From Streptomyces humicola (GTDB taxonomy: Bacteria > Actinomycetota > Actinomycetes > Streptomycetales > Streptomycetaceae): a DNA stretch of 64,000 bases. The stretch is from NCBI RefSeq assembly GCF_024436035.1, contig NZ_JANFNG010000032.1, forward strand, positions 1 through 64,000. Reading direction: 5' to 3'. The translations under genes were made by a program, and so were the position numbers. Below, in pieces: positions 53,118 through 62,214 of this stretch; the stretch's first letter is position 1; each line of letters begins with the position of its first letter. A model generated the notes under the pieces. It was not told the DNA's origin, did not search any database, and saw only the letters and a list, made by a program, of their open reading frames with translations.

Positions 53118-53194
53118 GGTGGCCGGGCGCGTCGGGCAGGCCCGCAGAGGCCTGGCCCGACCGGCCGCTCGCCGACGCCCGGCGCCCGGCCACC
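53118..53194. terminator. Nested double hairpin after the kinase gene
   Basis: An outer perfect 13-bp stem, GGTGGCCGGGCGC with GCGCCCGGCCACC, encloses an inner hairpin (GTCGGGC with GCCCGAC at 53131-53161). It lies in the 278-bp gap between the convergent kinase and regulator genes and probably stops transcription from both sides. The rest of this gap, 53195-53362, shows no gene. Confidence 0.7.
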
Positions 53195-53362
53195 CCGCCA
53201 ACCTCCGTCGTAACCCCATTCTTTGCGCCTGGAGGGCCCGAGACGAAAACTGCGCCCGGCACAGCAGAATGCCGCCCCGCGGCCCGAAGCCGCGACGGGA
53301 TCCGTCTGATCCCGGTAACGAGAGGACGGGCGGGCACGTCACGTACAGCGCCCACACCCGCG

Positions 53363-53968
53363 CTACAGCCAGCCCGCCTCTTCCGCGATGCGGATCGCGT
53401 CGACCTTGTTGCGTGCGTTGAGCTTGGAGAGGATCGTCGTGAGGTAGTTGCGGACCGTGCCGACGGAGAGAAAGAGCCGGGCGGCGATCTCCATCGCTTC
53501 CGCGCCGTTCGCGGTGAGTTTGAGGACTTCGATCTCCCGCTTGGTGAGCGGGTTCTCGCCGGTGTCCCACGCCTGGAGTGCGAGTTGCGGATCGATCACC
53601 CGCTGGCCTGCGTAGACCTGGCGTATGGCTTGGGCGAGCTGGTCGGGCGGTGCGTCCTTGAGGATGAATCCGGCGACGTGCGCTTCCAGTGCCCGGCGCA
53701 GATTGCCCGGGCGGCCGAGGCTGGTGAGGATCAGCGCCCGGCACTCCGGCAGCTCATCATGGAGCAGACAGGCCGCGGTCAGGCCGTCGATCCCGGGCAG
53801 GTCGATGTCGATGATGGCCACGTCAGGCTTGCATCGCAGCGACGAGGGAACGATGGCGTTGCCCGTATCGACCTCGGCGACCACTTTGATGTCCGGCTCA
53901 AGATTGAGCAGCGCCACCAATGCGCCACGGACCATGTGCATGTCTTCGGCGAGGAGAACCTGAATCAT
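53363..53968 (-). CDS. LuxR/NarL-family response regulator
   Basis: A 201-residue response regulator: receiver with acidic EDMH near residue 8, phospho-acceptor Asp in VAIIDIDLPGIDG, Lys in FILKDAPPD; C-terminal LuxR helix-turn-helix NPLTKREIEVLKLTANGAEAMEIAARLFLSVGTVRNYLTTILSKLNARNK. It is the natural partner of the kinase at 51777 although the two genes converge rather than form an operon. Confidence 0.93.
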   Translation of the reverse strand: MIQVLLAEDMHMVRGALVALLNLEPDIKVVAEVDTGNAIVPSSLRCKPDVAIIDIDLPGIDGLTAACLLHDELPECRALILTSLGRPGNLRRALEAHVAGFILKDAPPDQLAQAIRQVYAGQRVIDPQLALQAWDTGENPLTKREIEVLKLTANGAEAMEIAARLFLSVGTVRNYLTTILSKLNARNKVDAIRIAEEAGWL

Positions 53969-54086
53969 GCGCGCTCCCCCGGTCCCACCAGATGTCACCC
54001 GACGCCGACACGCAGCATCGCACATTCGTGCACAGCTCGCACCAATACCGGTGGTAACTAAGCGAATTGTGCCGTCGGCGTGGGCG

Positions 54087-55889
54087 TCACCTTCCGCGTG
54101 CGCCGCCCACGCCCGAGGAGGAGATCAGCTCTTTGACCTCGGGATCGACGACCTCGTGAATCGGACGCAGCCGCCCCGCGAGGAAGAGCCGGCGCATCGC
54201 GGACCGCTGCACCTTCCCGCTGGTGGTACGACGCACGGTGCCCGGCCGTACCAGGACGACGTTGCCCAGCGGGATCTCGAACTCCCGCGACACGCGCTGC
54301 TGCACGGCGGAGACGAGGCCGGGCAGGTCGGCGTCGAAGGCCTTCCCGGAGCGGACCTCCTGGACGACCACGACGTGCTCGCGCACCGAATCGACGGCGA
54401 ACGCCACCGTCGAGTTGAACAGCGTGCTCACCTTCTGCACGGTCCGCTCGACGTCCTGCGGGTACAGGTTCCTCCCGGCGACAATCAGCAGGTCCTTGAT
54501 CCGCCCGGTGACGTACAGTTCGCCGTCCTGCACCACGCCGAGGTCGCCGGTGCGCAGGAAGCCGCCCTCGCCCCCCGCCGTCACGGCCCGGAACGCCTCG
54601 GCGGTCTCGGTGGTCCGGTTCCAGTAGCCGCCCGCCACGCTCTCGCTGCGGATCCAGATCTCGCCGATCATGCCGGGGTCCAGCTCCCGGCCCGACTCGG
54701 GGTCGACGATCCGCACCTCGCACTCCGGCCCCGGTGAGCCGCAAGAGATCAACGTCCGTGCGGGGCGGCCGGGGACGGGATCGACCAGCCGGTGCTGTTC
54801 CAGCGCGGCGGCGTCCGCCATGAGCCGTGCGGGCGCGTGACCGGGAGCGCCCCCGGTGACGAGCAGCGTCGACTCGGCCAGCCCGTAACAGGGGTAGAAG
54901 GCCGCCGGGTCGAGCCCCACCGGAGCGAACCGCTGCGCGAACGCCTCCAGGGTCTCGGCGCGCACCGTCTCCGCGCCGTTGACCACCGCCCTCCATCGCG
55001 AGAGGTCGATCCCGTCGAGCTGCTCGTCGGTCACCCGGCGCACGCACAGCTCATACGCGAAGTTGGGGCCGCCGCCGGTGGTGATCCCGTAGTCGGAGAC
55101 CATCCGCAACCAGTGCACCGGCCGCCGTACGAAGCTCATCGACGGCATGATCACGCCCTGGCCGCCCAGCCACAGCGGGTGCAGCAGATGGCCGACGAGC
55201 CCCATGTCGTGGTGGAACGGCAGCCAGCCGCCGATCACCGACTCATCCGTCGTGTGCATCGCGTACTGGATCGCCCGTTGGTTGGCGAGCAGATTGCGGT
55301 GCGAGACCATGACGCCCTTCGGCTCCCTCGTCGACCCCGAGGTGTACTGCAGGAACGCCACGTCGTCCGGTGCGATGGCGGGCATCCGCCGGCTGCAGGC
55401 GTCGGCGAAGGCCGTGGTGCCCCGACGGTCCGTGGCCAGGCACACCAGCCCGCCGTACCCGGCACCGGCCAGGACCTGGGAGACGACGGGCGCGTGGCGG
55501 GCATCGGTGAGGACGACGGAGACCGCCGCGTCCTTGACGATGCCGAGCAGCCGCTCCATGTGGTGGTCGGTGCCGCCGGGAGGCGGTGCCGGGACGGCGA
55601 CCGCGCCGGCGTAGAGGCAGCCGAGGAAGGACGCGATGAAGAGCGGGCCCTGGTCGTGCAGGATGAGCACGCGCTGCCTGGACGGACCGGGCGGCAGATC
55701 ACCTTGGAGCAGCCAGGCGGCGATGCGCCGCGCCTCGAGGTCCAGCTGCCCGTAGGTGAGTCTGCCGATCTCGCCCCGCTCCTGCGGGCCCTCGGCGGGG
55801 AAGACGAGCGCCGGCCTGTCGGGCTGTCGTCGCGCCCGCTCTCTGATGACCGATCCGAAGTCTGCGAATTCGCCTGACTGTTCGGACAT
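54087..55889 (-). CDS. Fatty-acyl-AMP ligase (FAAL-type) / acyl-ACP synthetase
   Basis: A 600-residue ANL-superfamily enzyme: P-loop LQYTSGSTREPKGVMVSHRN, GWLPFHHDMGLVGHLL (the FAAL hallmark), FYPCYGLAESTLLVTGG, and GEIWIRSESVAGGYW. It adenylates a fatty acid and passes it to a carrier protein. It could load the starter for the tetronate pathway to the right. It has no fused ACP. It is read leftwards and separated from the P450 by a small gene. Confidence 0.93.
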   Translation of the reverse strand: MSEQSGEFADFGSVIRERARRQPDRPALVFPAEGPQERGEIGRLTYGQLDLEARRIAAWLLQGDLPPGPSRQRVLILHDQGPLFIASFLGCLYAGAVAVPAPPPGGTDHHMERLLGIVKDAAVSVVLTDARHAPVVSQVLAGAGYGGLVCLATDRRGTTAFADACSRRMPAIAPDDVAFLQYTSGSTREPKGVMVSHRNLLANQRAIQYAMHTTDESVIGGWLPFHHDMGLVGHLLHPLWLGGQGVIMPSMSFVRRPVHWLRMVSDYGITTGGGPNFAYELCVRRVTDEQLDGIDLSRWRAVVNGAETVRAETLEAFAQRFAPVGLDPAAFYPCYGLAESTLLVTGGAPGHAPARLMADAAALEQHRLVDPVPGRPARTLISCGSPGPECEVRIVDPESGRELDPGMIGEIWIRSESVAGGYWNRTTETAEAFRAVTAGGEGGFLRTGDLGVVQDGELYVTGRIKDLLIVAGRNLYPQDVERTVQKVSTLFNSTVAFAVDSVREHVVVVQEVRSGKAFDADLPGLVSAVQQRVSREFEIPLGNVVLVRPGTVRRTTSGKVQRSAMRRLFLAGRLRPIHEVVDPEVKELISSSGVGGARGR

Positions 55890-55949
55890 GACGCTCCCCC
55901 AGAGGTGCCGCGCGTGTTCCACCTGTGCACCGCTGGCCCGCACGGCGGC

Positions 55950-56213
55950 TCAACGAGCCCGGTGATCCGGCCAGCCTGACCCCACGGGCTCGAAGTCACC
56001 TTGAATGTGGGCAGTCTGCGCGAAGTGGAAGTAGGGGTGGTCGGCGGAGTCGCTGGGATCCGCGCGGTCCGTGGGCTCCGGGGCCGGGTCGGTGGAACGC
56101 AGCAGCTGTGCATACGCATACGGGTTCGGCACATAGAACAGCCCGTAGAGCGCCAGCGCGCGCTGGACGGGCCGCAAGCAGTAGATGAGCAACCAGCGGG
56201 CCAGTGGACGCAA
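55950..56213 (-). CDS. Possible small membrane-associated protein (87 aa)
   Basis: A TTG-started ORF with GGGAGG upstream. The N terminus RPLARWLLIYCLRPVQRALALYGLFYVPNPYAYAQLLRS has one amphipathic or membrane helix; the acidic C-terminal half is DSADHPYFHFAQTAHIQGDFEP. It lies between the FAAL gene (60-nt gap) and the divergent P450. No family is recognised, but the sequence looks coded rather than random. Confidence 0.5.
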   Translation of the reverse strand: MRPLARWLLIYCLRPVQRALALYGLFYVPNPYAYAQLLRSTDPAPEPTDRADPSDSADHPYFHFAQTAHIQGDFEPVGSGWPDHRAR

Positions 56214-56388
56214 CGTGACCTCCCATGGCTGACGGTTCCGCGCCTGGCGCGCGGACCGCGTTCGACAACCGCGTCCAGCGTGTCCGTTCGCGCTCAAGGA
56301 CGGCTCCAGGAACGGCCAAGCGGATGTCCATATGCGGCGTCGAGCACGGTCCCAGCGGTGCGCGAGGCGCGGCGGAAAGGCTCCGGGC

Positions 56389-57570
56389 ATGCTCCGATAT
56401 CCCCCGAATCGGCCGTCCGCCACCCAACCGCCTCCCGTCTACGGCGAACTGCGGGACGTCTGCCCCGTGGCGCCGGTCCGGCTGCCGAGCGGGGACGACG
56501 GCTATCTGGTCAGCCGGTACGAGGACGTGCGCGACGTGCTCTGCGACCCGGTGTTCAGCCGGGCCGCGACCGTGCACGAGGGTGCGCCCCGGCTCACGGC
56601 CCAGCCGTTCGAGGCCGGCGGCCTGTTCACCCTCGACCCGCCCGAGCACACTCGGCTTCGGGCTCTGGTGGCGGGCGAGTTCACACCACGCCGGGTCCGC
56701 GAGCTCCGGCCGCGGATCGAGCACGCGGCCCAGCGCCTCGTCGACGAGCTCGTGAGCCACGGCCCGGGCGCCGACCTGGTCCGTGGCTACGCCTTCCCGC
56801 TGCCCGCGGCCGTCATCTGCGAGCTGCTCGGCGTGCCGTACGAGGAACGCGAACGGTTCCGCGGCTGGTCCGAGGCCCTGCTCTCGCTCACCGCGCACTC
56901 GCCAGGCCAGATGCGGGCCGCCCGCGACCAGTTGCTTGCGTTCCTGGGCGAACTGGTGGGCAGCAAGCGCAAGGAGCCGGGGGACGACCTGCTCAGTGCC
57001 CTCGTCCTCGCCCGCGACGAGCAGGGGGCGCTGAGCCACCGGGAGTTGCTCACCATGGCGATGACGCTGCTCGTCGCCGGGCATGAGACGACCGCGTCCG
57101 TCATCGGAACGTCGGCGCTGACACTGCTGCGGTCGCCGGGCGGGCTCGCGACGCTCGAATCGCATCCCGCGGGACGGGCCGCCGTCGTCGAGGAGCTGCT
57201 GCGTTACAACCCGATCGGGGACGGCGGCCCGCTGCGGGTGACGCTGGCCGAGACCGAGATCGCCGGTACGCGCCTCCCCGCCAACAGCGCGGTGATCGCC
57301 TCGATCTGCTCGGCGGGGCGGGACGAGACGGTGTTCGCACGGCCCGACGCGTTCGATCCCGGCCGCCCCGAGGTCCGCTCCCATCTGGCCTTCGGGCACG
57401 GCGTCCACTACTGCCTGGGTGCCTCGCTCGCCCGCGCCGAGCTGGCCATCGCGCTGGGCGCGCTCGCTGCGCGGCTGCCGGGGCTGCGTCTTGCGGTCGG
57501 GCCGGAGGAGATCCGGATGCACTCCGGGCTGCTCGTCAACCAGCTCGTGGAACTGCCGGTCACGTGGTGA
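56389..57570 (+). CDS. Cytochrome P450
   Basis: A 393-residue P450 with canonical I-helix LVAGHETTAS, ExxR in EELLRYN, and heme loop FGHGVHYCLGASLAR. It should do a standard hydroxylation or epoxidation of the third block's product. The ATG at 56389 follows GGAAAGG. It is transcribed rightward, against its neighbours. Confidence 0.93.
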   Translation: MLRYPPNRPSATQPPPVYGELRDVCPVAPVRLPSGDDGYLVSRYEDVRDVLCDPVFSRAATVHEGAPRLTAQPFEAGGLFTLDPPEHTRLRALVAGEFTPRRVRELRPRIEHAAQRLVDELVSHGPGADLVRGYAFPLPAAVICELLGVPYEERERFRGWSEALLSLTAHSPGQMRAARDQLLAFLGELVGSKRKEPGDDLLSALVLARDEQGALSHRELLTMAMTLLVAGHETTASVIGTSALTLLRSPGGLATLESHPAGRAAVVEELLRYNPIGDGGPLRVTLAETEIAGTRLPANSAVIASICSAGRDETVFARPDAFDPGRPEVRSHLAFGHGVHYCLGASLARAELAIALGALAARLPGLRLAVGPEEIRMHSGLLVNQLVELPVTW

Positions 57571-57597
57571 GCCGCCTGGTGAGCATCCGGGTCGCTT

Positions 57598-57975
57598 TCA
57601 GAGCACGTAGCCGTCGCGGCCACGGGGTCCGTAACCCCAGGCGCGGTCCCAGCCGATGTGGCCGAGCCAGCCGAGGCCGGCGACGGCAAGGCGCCTGTCC
57701 CGGGCGAGCAGCGCCGCGGTGAGCAGCACGGCCGGCACGGCCGGCGAGTGCAGCACGTTGTAGGGGCGCACGGCGTACGGCGGCAGCTGCTTCCAAGAGG
57801 GAGCGGCGGTGATGCCGATCAGCAGTGCCACATCCGGGGCGACGGCGGCGGTCCACACCGTACGGCTGCGGCGGCCGCCCAGCGCCACAGCGGCCGTCAG
57901 TGCGCCCACACCGACGCCGAGGCTCACCAGCCGGCCGGCCGGATGCCGGTGGCTCCAGCGGGCGTCGTACCGCAT
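57598..57975 (-). CDS. DUF4260 membrane protein
   Basis: A 125-residue protein with three to four membrane helices and the LPPYAVRPYNVLHSPAVP and GWLGHIGWDRAWGYG segments typical of DUF4260. Function is unknown. Its ATG overlaps the stop of the upstream hydrolase gene (TGATG), so it is the last gene of the tetronate-type operon. Confidence 0.8.
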   Translation of the reverse strand: MRYDARWSHRHPAGRLVSLGVGVGALTAAVALGGRRSRTVWTAAVAPDVALLIGITAAPSWKQLPPYAVRPYNVLHSPAVPAVLLTAALLARDRRLAVAGLGWLGHIGWDRAWGYGPRGRDGYVL

Positions 57976-59078
57976 CACGCCGCCCGCCCTGCGGGAGCGG
58001 GCGCGGGCTCGGGGGCTGCTACCGGGGCTGCTGCCGCGGCAAGGGCCTGCAGTGCCGCGCCCAGCAGCAGCGCGCGCGTGCGGTCCACGTGCCCGGGCGC
58101 GCCGTGCACGTCGTCGAAGACCGTGGTCTCGCCCGGCACCTGCGCACGGCGCAGCACCGCCACCTCCCCGATCGGCACGATCTCGTCACGCAGCGCCGCC
58201 ACGTAGTGCACCGGCACCCGCAGCATCGCCAGCTCGTCGCAGCGCAGCCCCCATCCCCGCGTGTAGCCGAAGACGAGCGACGGGTCGACGCCGGTGGTAC
58301 GGGCGAGCGTGGCGACCGTCAGCCGCGGGAGCTGCCGCTGCCACGCCTGGTCCTCGAAGAAGAGCTTCACAGGCGCGCCCACAGTGGCCACGCACACCAC
58401 CCGCGGGTCCACCAGCGCACAGCGCAGCGCCAGATGGCCGCCGAAGCTGAGTGCGATCGCGGCGGTGCGGCGGACGTCGGCGCGTCCGTCCAGGGCGTCG
58501 AGGACGGCGGAGAACATCCGGAAGCTGAGCGGCCCGTAGCGCAGGGTGTTCTCGCCGACGCCAGGCAGTTCGGTGACGGCGACGGCGACGCCCAGCTCCT
58601 GCGCACGGGCCAGCAGCGGCGCCCATTGCTCCTTGACGCTGACGATCCCGCCCGCCACCACGATCAGGGGGCGCGGCTCGTCCTGCGAGAGACCGGCCGT
58701 CCAGCAGCGGACCGTTCCGTCCTGGAAGGGGACGTCCAACCGCTCGATGGCGTGGGGCTGTCCGGTGCGCCAGCGGTCGAAGGCGGCGACGCAGCGCTGC
58801 TGGGCGAGGTGCCGCAGCTCGTCGGCCGGATAGGGGAAGCGCGCCATGGCGTAGTGCGCACAGGCCTCCAGATGCCTTCCCTGCCCGGCGAGTGCGTCGC
58901 CCTCGGCGAGCCAGACGCGGGCCCATCCGCCGGGTCCGGTGCTCCAGGGCTGGGTGACGCGCGACAGCACGGTGCGGGTGCGGTCGGCGGGGATGCCCTG
59001 CCCCTGCGCGTGCAGCAGCGCGAAGTCGCGCAGTTCATCCAGGCCGATGCAGTCGGCCTCGCCGGTGTGTGCCGTCAT
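57975..59078 (-). CDS. Alpha/beta hydrolase (Agg5/AbyA5-like, tetronate pathway)
   Basis: A 367-residue hydrolase with an N-terminal helical lid domain (residues 1-110) and a FrsA-like catalytic part: VVAGGIVSVKEQWAPLL, nucleophile Ser in AIALSFGGHLALR, and C-terminal DDVHGAPGHVDR with the His. In tetronate pathways a hydrolase-fold enzyme eliminates acetate from the acetylated tetronate to give the exocyclic alkene. Presence with FkbH, ACP and the acyltransferase supports that role. Overlaps both neighbours by 1-4 nt. Confidence 0.8.
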   Translation of the reverse strand: MTAHTGEADCIGLDELRDFALLHAQGQGIPADRTRTVLSRVTQPWSTGPGGWARVWLAEGDALAGQGRHLEACAHYAMARFPYPADELRHLAQQRCVAAFDRWRTGQPHAIERLDVPFQDGTVRCWTAGLSQDEPRPLIVVAGGIVSVKEQWAPLLARAQELGVAVAVTELPGVGENTLRYGPLSFRMFSAVLDALDGRADVRRTAAIALSFGGHLALRCALVDPRVVCVATVGAPVKLFFEDQAWQRQLPRLTVATLARTTGVDPSLVFGYTRGWGLRCDELAMLRVPVHYVAALRDEIVPIGEVAVLRRAQVPGETTVFDDVHGAPGHVDRTRALLLGAALQALAAAAAPVAAPEPAPAPAGRAA

Positions 59079-60349
59079 GCCCGTTCCTCCTCGTAGGGCG
59101 CGTAGGCCTCGTGGCCCTGGTCGGCGGGGTCGGCCCTCTCGCCGCGCTGCGCGGCGAAGTACGCGGGTTCCAGCACCCGGGCGCGCAACCGCGGGCTCGC
59201 CTGCAGGGCGCGGTAGGCGGTGCGCCGGGCCGCCGCCGCGGGACGGGACGCCCAGGTGAAGACCCGTTCCTGGCGCCATTGCAACCGATGCGAGTCGGCG
59301 ACCGCTCGAGCCCGCCGCCGCTGGAACTCCGCGGTCGCCCGGTCCACGGCAGCGACGGCATCCGTCTCCTCCAGCGCACCGGCAACGAGCGGGGCGAGCG
59401 CGGCGGCGTCGCCGAGGGCGTGGTTGACGCCCTGTCCCAGCACCGGGGAGAGGGTGTGCGCGGCGTCGCCGAGCAGCACCACGCCCGGCGCGTGCCATAT
59501 CGGCACCTCGGCGGTGAAGATGTCGAGCAGCGCGGTCTCGGACCAGTCGCGCGGCAACTTCCCCACGCAAACAGCGAGTTCGGGGACGATCTCGCGCAGC
59601 CGCTCGTGCAGCGCGCCGATCCCGGCCGCACGCAGCGCCCGCAGCCCGCGCTTGGGCAGGCTGAACCCGACCCGCACGGTGCTTCCGTTGGCGTCGGGCA
59701 GGACGAGGGCGTGCCGGTCGCGGCGGATCCTGACCCGGTAGGCGGGCTCGGTCCACTCGGCGGGCCGCGGCAGCCGGAACCACAGCACGTCCCGGTCGAG
59801 CGGCCGTACGGTGGCGCGCAGTCCCGCCTCCTCGCGCAGCCGGCCGAACCGCCCCTCGGCGACGGCGGTGAGCCGGGCGCGGATGGTGCGTTTCCCCTCG
59901 GGTCCGACCACCCGCACGCCCGCTGTCCGGCCGGCGTGGTCGTGCCACAGCCCAGCGGCGGACCAGCCGCGCAGAAGCCGGAAGCCGTCGTGGCCGGCCG
60001 CGGCGGCGGCGAGTTCGTCGAGCAGCCGCAGCTGCGGGAGCTCGACGGGGAAGCGGTACGGGTACGGGAAGCCGGCGAAGTCCACCGACAGCACGCGGTG
60101 GCCGCCGTCGGTGACCTCCAACCGCCGTACGGTCAGGGCGTCATGGCGCAGGGTCCGCAGCAGGCCGAACCGGTCGAGCAGGCGCACGCTGTCGGGTGAG
60201 AGGGATTCCCCGCGCAGCTCCCGATGGCCGGTGATGGAGCGTTCGAGCACCGTCGTGCGTACGCCGTGCCGGACCAGTCCGAGCGCCAGTGCCAGCCCGG
60301 CGGGACCGCCGCCGACCACGCACACATCCGTCTCCATGGGCCCGTTCAT
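59075..60349 (-). CDS. FAD-dependent oxidoreductase (PHBH fold)
   Basis: A 424-residue flavoprotein: VCVVGGGPAGLALALGLVRHG, FRLPRPAEWTEPAYRVRI, and GDAAHTLSPVLGQGVNHALGDAAAL. It may be a hydroxylase. In spirotetronate pathways a related flavoprotein (PyrE3 type) instead forms a decalin by [4+2] cycloaddition, so that alternative should be kept. Starts within the PPTase stop (ATGA) and overlaps the hydrolase gene (ATGA). Confidence 0.88.
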   Translation of the reverse strand: MNGPMETDVCVVGGGPAGLALALGLVRHGVRTTVLERSITGHRELRGESLSPDSVRLLDRFGLLRTLRHDALTVRRLEVTDGGHRVLSVDFAGFPYPYRFPVELPQLRLLDELAAAAAGHDGFRLLRGWSAAGLWHDHAGRTAGVRVVGPEGKRTIRARLTAVAEGRFGRLREEAGLRATVRPLDRDVLWFRLPRPAEWTEPAYRVRIRRDRHALVLPDANGSTVRVGFSLPKRGLRALRAAGIGALHERLREIVPELAVCVGKLPRDWSETALLDIFTAEVPIWHAPGVVLLGDAAHTLSPVLGQGVNHALGDAAALAPLVAGALEETDAVAAVDRATAEFQRRRARAVADSHRLQWRQERVFTWASRPAAAARRTAYRALQASPRLRARVLEPAYFAAQRGERADPADQGHEAYAPYEEERA

Positions 60350-61239
60350 GCCGCCCGCCCTTCCGCCGGCGCCGGCTGCCCGGGTTCCTCCGGCTCCGAG
60401 GTGAGCGCCGAGACCAGGCCCTCGTCGAGCATGGTTTCGGCCGCGGTGTCCTGGGTGTCGCCGAATCCCGCGTCGAACAGCGCCCAGCTGGTGGTGTAGC
60501 GGCCCTCGACCTGGCAGGTTCCGAAGCTCCACTCGCGCCCGGTGCCGGGCGAGCCGTCCGGCATCAGTACCTGGACCGGGCGGCCGCTCGGTCCGAAGCC
60601 GAACTCGTTGAAGCGGAAGCGCATGCCCTGCCCGATGGCCTTGGAGTAGGCCTCCTTGAGCGTCCAGAGCCGGACCATCTCCTTGTTGCGGTGCTCCTCG
60701 TCGACACAGGCGAGCGCCATCCGTTCGTACGGCGTACAGACCTGGCGCTCGATGCCGGAGACCAGCATCGGGCGGTCGGCGAGTTCGGCGTCGACGCCGA
60801 TCCAGCCCCTCCTGGTGATCCCGACCATCAGCAACTGCTCGGTGTGCGTGAGGCTGATGCCGATCTGGTCGCAGCCGCGCAGGAAGGGGCGGCCGCCCGC
60901 CTGGTACGCCAGTTCCACGGTGTGCGGGGGGGCGTGAATGGCCTTGGCGGCGACGTGCTTGAGGAGCAGACGGGAGGCGGCGAAACGTTCCCGCACCGGG
61001 CGGTGGCGCATCGCGCGGTAGCGCGGCCAGTCCCGGCCCATCATCCGCTGCAGCTCAGGCCCCTCCAGGTCGTCGGGGATCCAGTCCTTCAGCAGCCCGT
61101 GAGCGATCACGCTGCCCCGGTCCCGCAGGGCGTCGAGGACCTGCTGCCAAGGCCCTTCCGGGCCCGTCACCGCCAGGGGCTGTCCGATGGCCGACGGGCC
61201 GGAGTTGAGGGGCGTGCCACCCCCCGGCAGAAACAGCAT
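60346..61239 (-). CDS. Sfp-type 4'-phosphopantetheinyl transferase
   Basis: A 297-residue PPTase: RHRPVRERFAASRLLLKHVAAKAI, GISLTHTEQLLMVGI, magnesium motif WIGVDAEL, and RLWTLKEAYSKAIGQGMRF (WxxKEAxxK). It converts apo carrier proteins to holo form, likely including the ACP at 61987. The ATG at 61239 follows GGAGGG and lies inside the acyltransferase ORF, giving a 185-nt overlap. Confidence 0.93.
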   Translation of the reverse strand: MLFLPGGGTPLNSGPSAIGQPLAVTGPEGPWQQVLDALRDRGSVIAHGLLKDWIPDDLEGPELQRMMGRDWPRYRAMRHRPVRERFAASRLLLKHVAAKAIHAPPHTVELAYQAGGRPFLRGCDQIGISLTHTEQLLMVGITRRGWIGVDAELADRPMLVSGIERQVCTPYERMALACVDEEHRNKEMVRLWTLKEAYSKAIGQGMRFRFNEFGFGPSGRPVQVLMPDGSPGTGREWSFGTCQVEGRYTTSWALFDAGFGDTQDTAAETMLDEGLVSALTSEPEEPGQPAPAEGRAA

Positions 61240-61990
61240 CGCAGCCCTCCAGTAGGTGTACGAGATCGTCGAGGACGTCGGCGGCAGCGGCACCGTCGAT
61301 CACCCGGTGGTCGAATGTCATGCCCAGCCGCATGACGGGGGCGGCCACGACCTGCCCCTGCCGCACGACCGGCCGCTGGGCGATCCGCCCGGCGTTGAGG
61401 GTGACCGCCGTCCCGCCGTAGGCGTGGAAGGTGTCGGCCCGGTGGTTGCCGAGCGAGCTCACCGCGACGCTGCCGAGCAGCTCGGGGCGGCGCGCGGTAC
61501 GCGCCATCGCCGTCCGGAAGGCGAGCCGGCCGACGGGGGCGGGGAGCCGGCCGAGCAGCCTGATCCGGTCACCGCTTGCGGAGGCGTCCTCGCCGCCGTC
61601 ACGGCACCGGTCGACGAACTGCTGGATCGCGTCGAACTCCAGCCGGTCGGCATGGTGCAGCACAGCGGTGCGGACGCAGCGCCCCTGCGGTGTCATCCGG
61701 TCCATCGCCAGCTTGACGTGGACGGCGTCGTACCGGACGGTGCGCGGAGCGACGAGGCCGGCCGCCGCCGCGTTCGCCTCGGGGTGCGCGGCCATCACCC
61801 GGCTCGCCGCCCACACCAGCCAGCCGGCCACCGACGAGCGCGTCCCGGCCGCGCGCGCGGCGGACCGGTGCGCCTCGATCGCCGACATGTCGACCTCCGC
61901 GGCGAGGTGGACGGGTGACGCCGAGCGCGCCCACTGCAGGAAGTAGCGGGTGTGGCGTCTTGCGCGGTCGGCCGCGGCGACGGCATTCAC
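61055..61990 (-). CDS. 2-oxoacid-dehydrogenase-type acyltransferase (Agg4/AbyA4-like)
   Basis: A 311-residue protein whose core (about residues 10-240) is the E2 catalytic acyltransferase fold, with the motif MTFDHRVIDGAAAADVL holding the catalytic His and Asp. It lacks a lipoyl domain. In tetronate assembly it acetylates the exocyclic hydroxymethyl group. A GTG start overlaps the ACP stop (GTGA). The family normally ends near 61240; the remaining 60 residues are low-complexity and overlap the PPTase gene in another frame. Confidence 0.85.
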   Translation of the reverse strand: MNAVAAADRARRHTRYFLQWARSASPVHLAAEVDMSAIEAHRSAARAAGTRSSVAGWLVWAASRVMAAHPEANAAAAGLVAPRTVRYDAVHVKLAMDRMTPQGRCVRTAVLHHADRLEFDAIQQFVDRCRDGGEDASASGDRIRLLGRLPAPVGRLAFRTAMARTARRPELLGSVAVSSLGNHRADTFHAYGGTAVTLNAGRIAQRPVVRQGQVVAAPVMRLGMTFDHRVIDGAAAADVLDDLVHLLEGCDAVSAGGWHAPQLRPVGHRTAPGGDGPGRALAAGPRRPAGPGQRDRSRAAEGLDPRRPGGA

Positions 61991-62214
61991 TCCGCGGCCA
62001 CCAGGGCATGGATCTCCGCGAGGCTGCTCGCGGAGATGACGTCGGCGACTGGCAGCGGACGGCCGGTCGCCGCCTCCAGTACGGCGATCAGGCGCAGCAG
62101 GAGCAGCGAGTCCCAGCCGGGCAGGGCGCCCAGCGGGGAGTCGGCGTCCGCCGGCCGAAGGGCCATGCCGAGCTCTTCGTTGACGAGTGAGATCAGTTCC
62201 CCGACGCCGCGCAC
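61987..62214 (-). CDS. Acyl carrier protein (glyceryl-ACP type)
   Basis: A 75-residue ACP with phosphopantetheine Ser36 in GALPGWDSLLLLRLI. Directly after the FkbH-like gene (22-nt overlap) and before the acyltransferase, as in tetronate operons, so it probably carries glyceryl thioester. The GTG start has GGAGGAGGGG upstream. Confidence 0.9.
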   Translation of the reverse strand: MRGVGELISLVNEELGMALRPADADSPLGALPGWDSLLLLRLIAVLEAATGRPLPVADVISASSLAEIHALVAAE

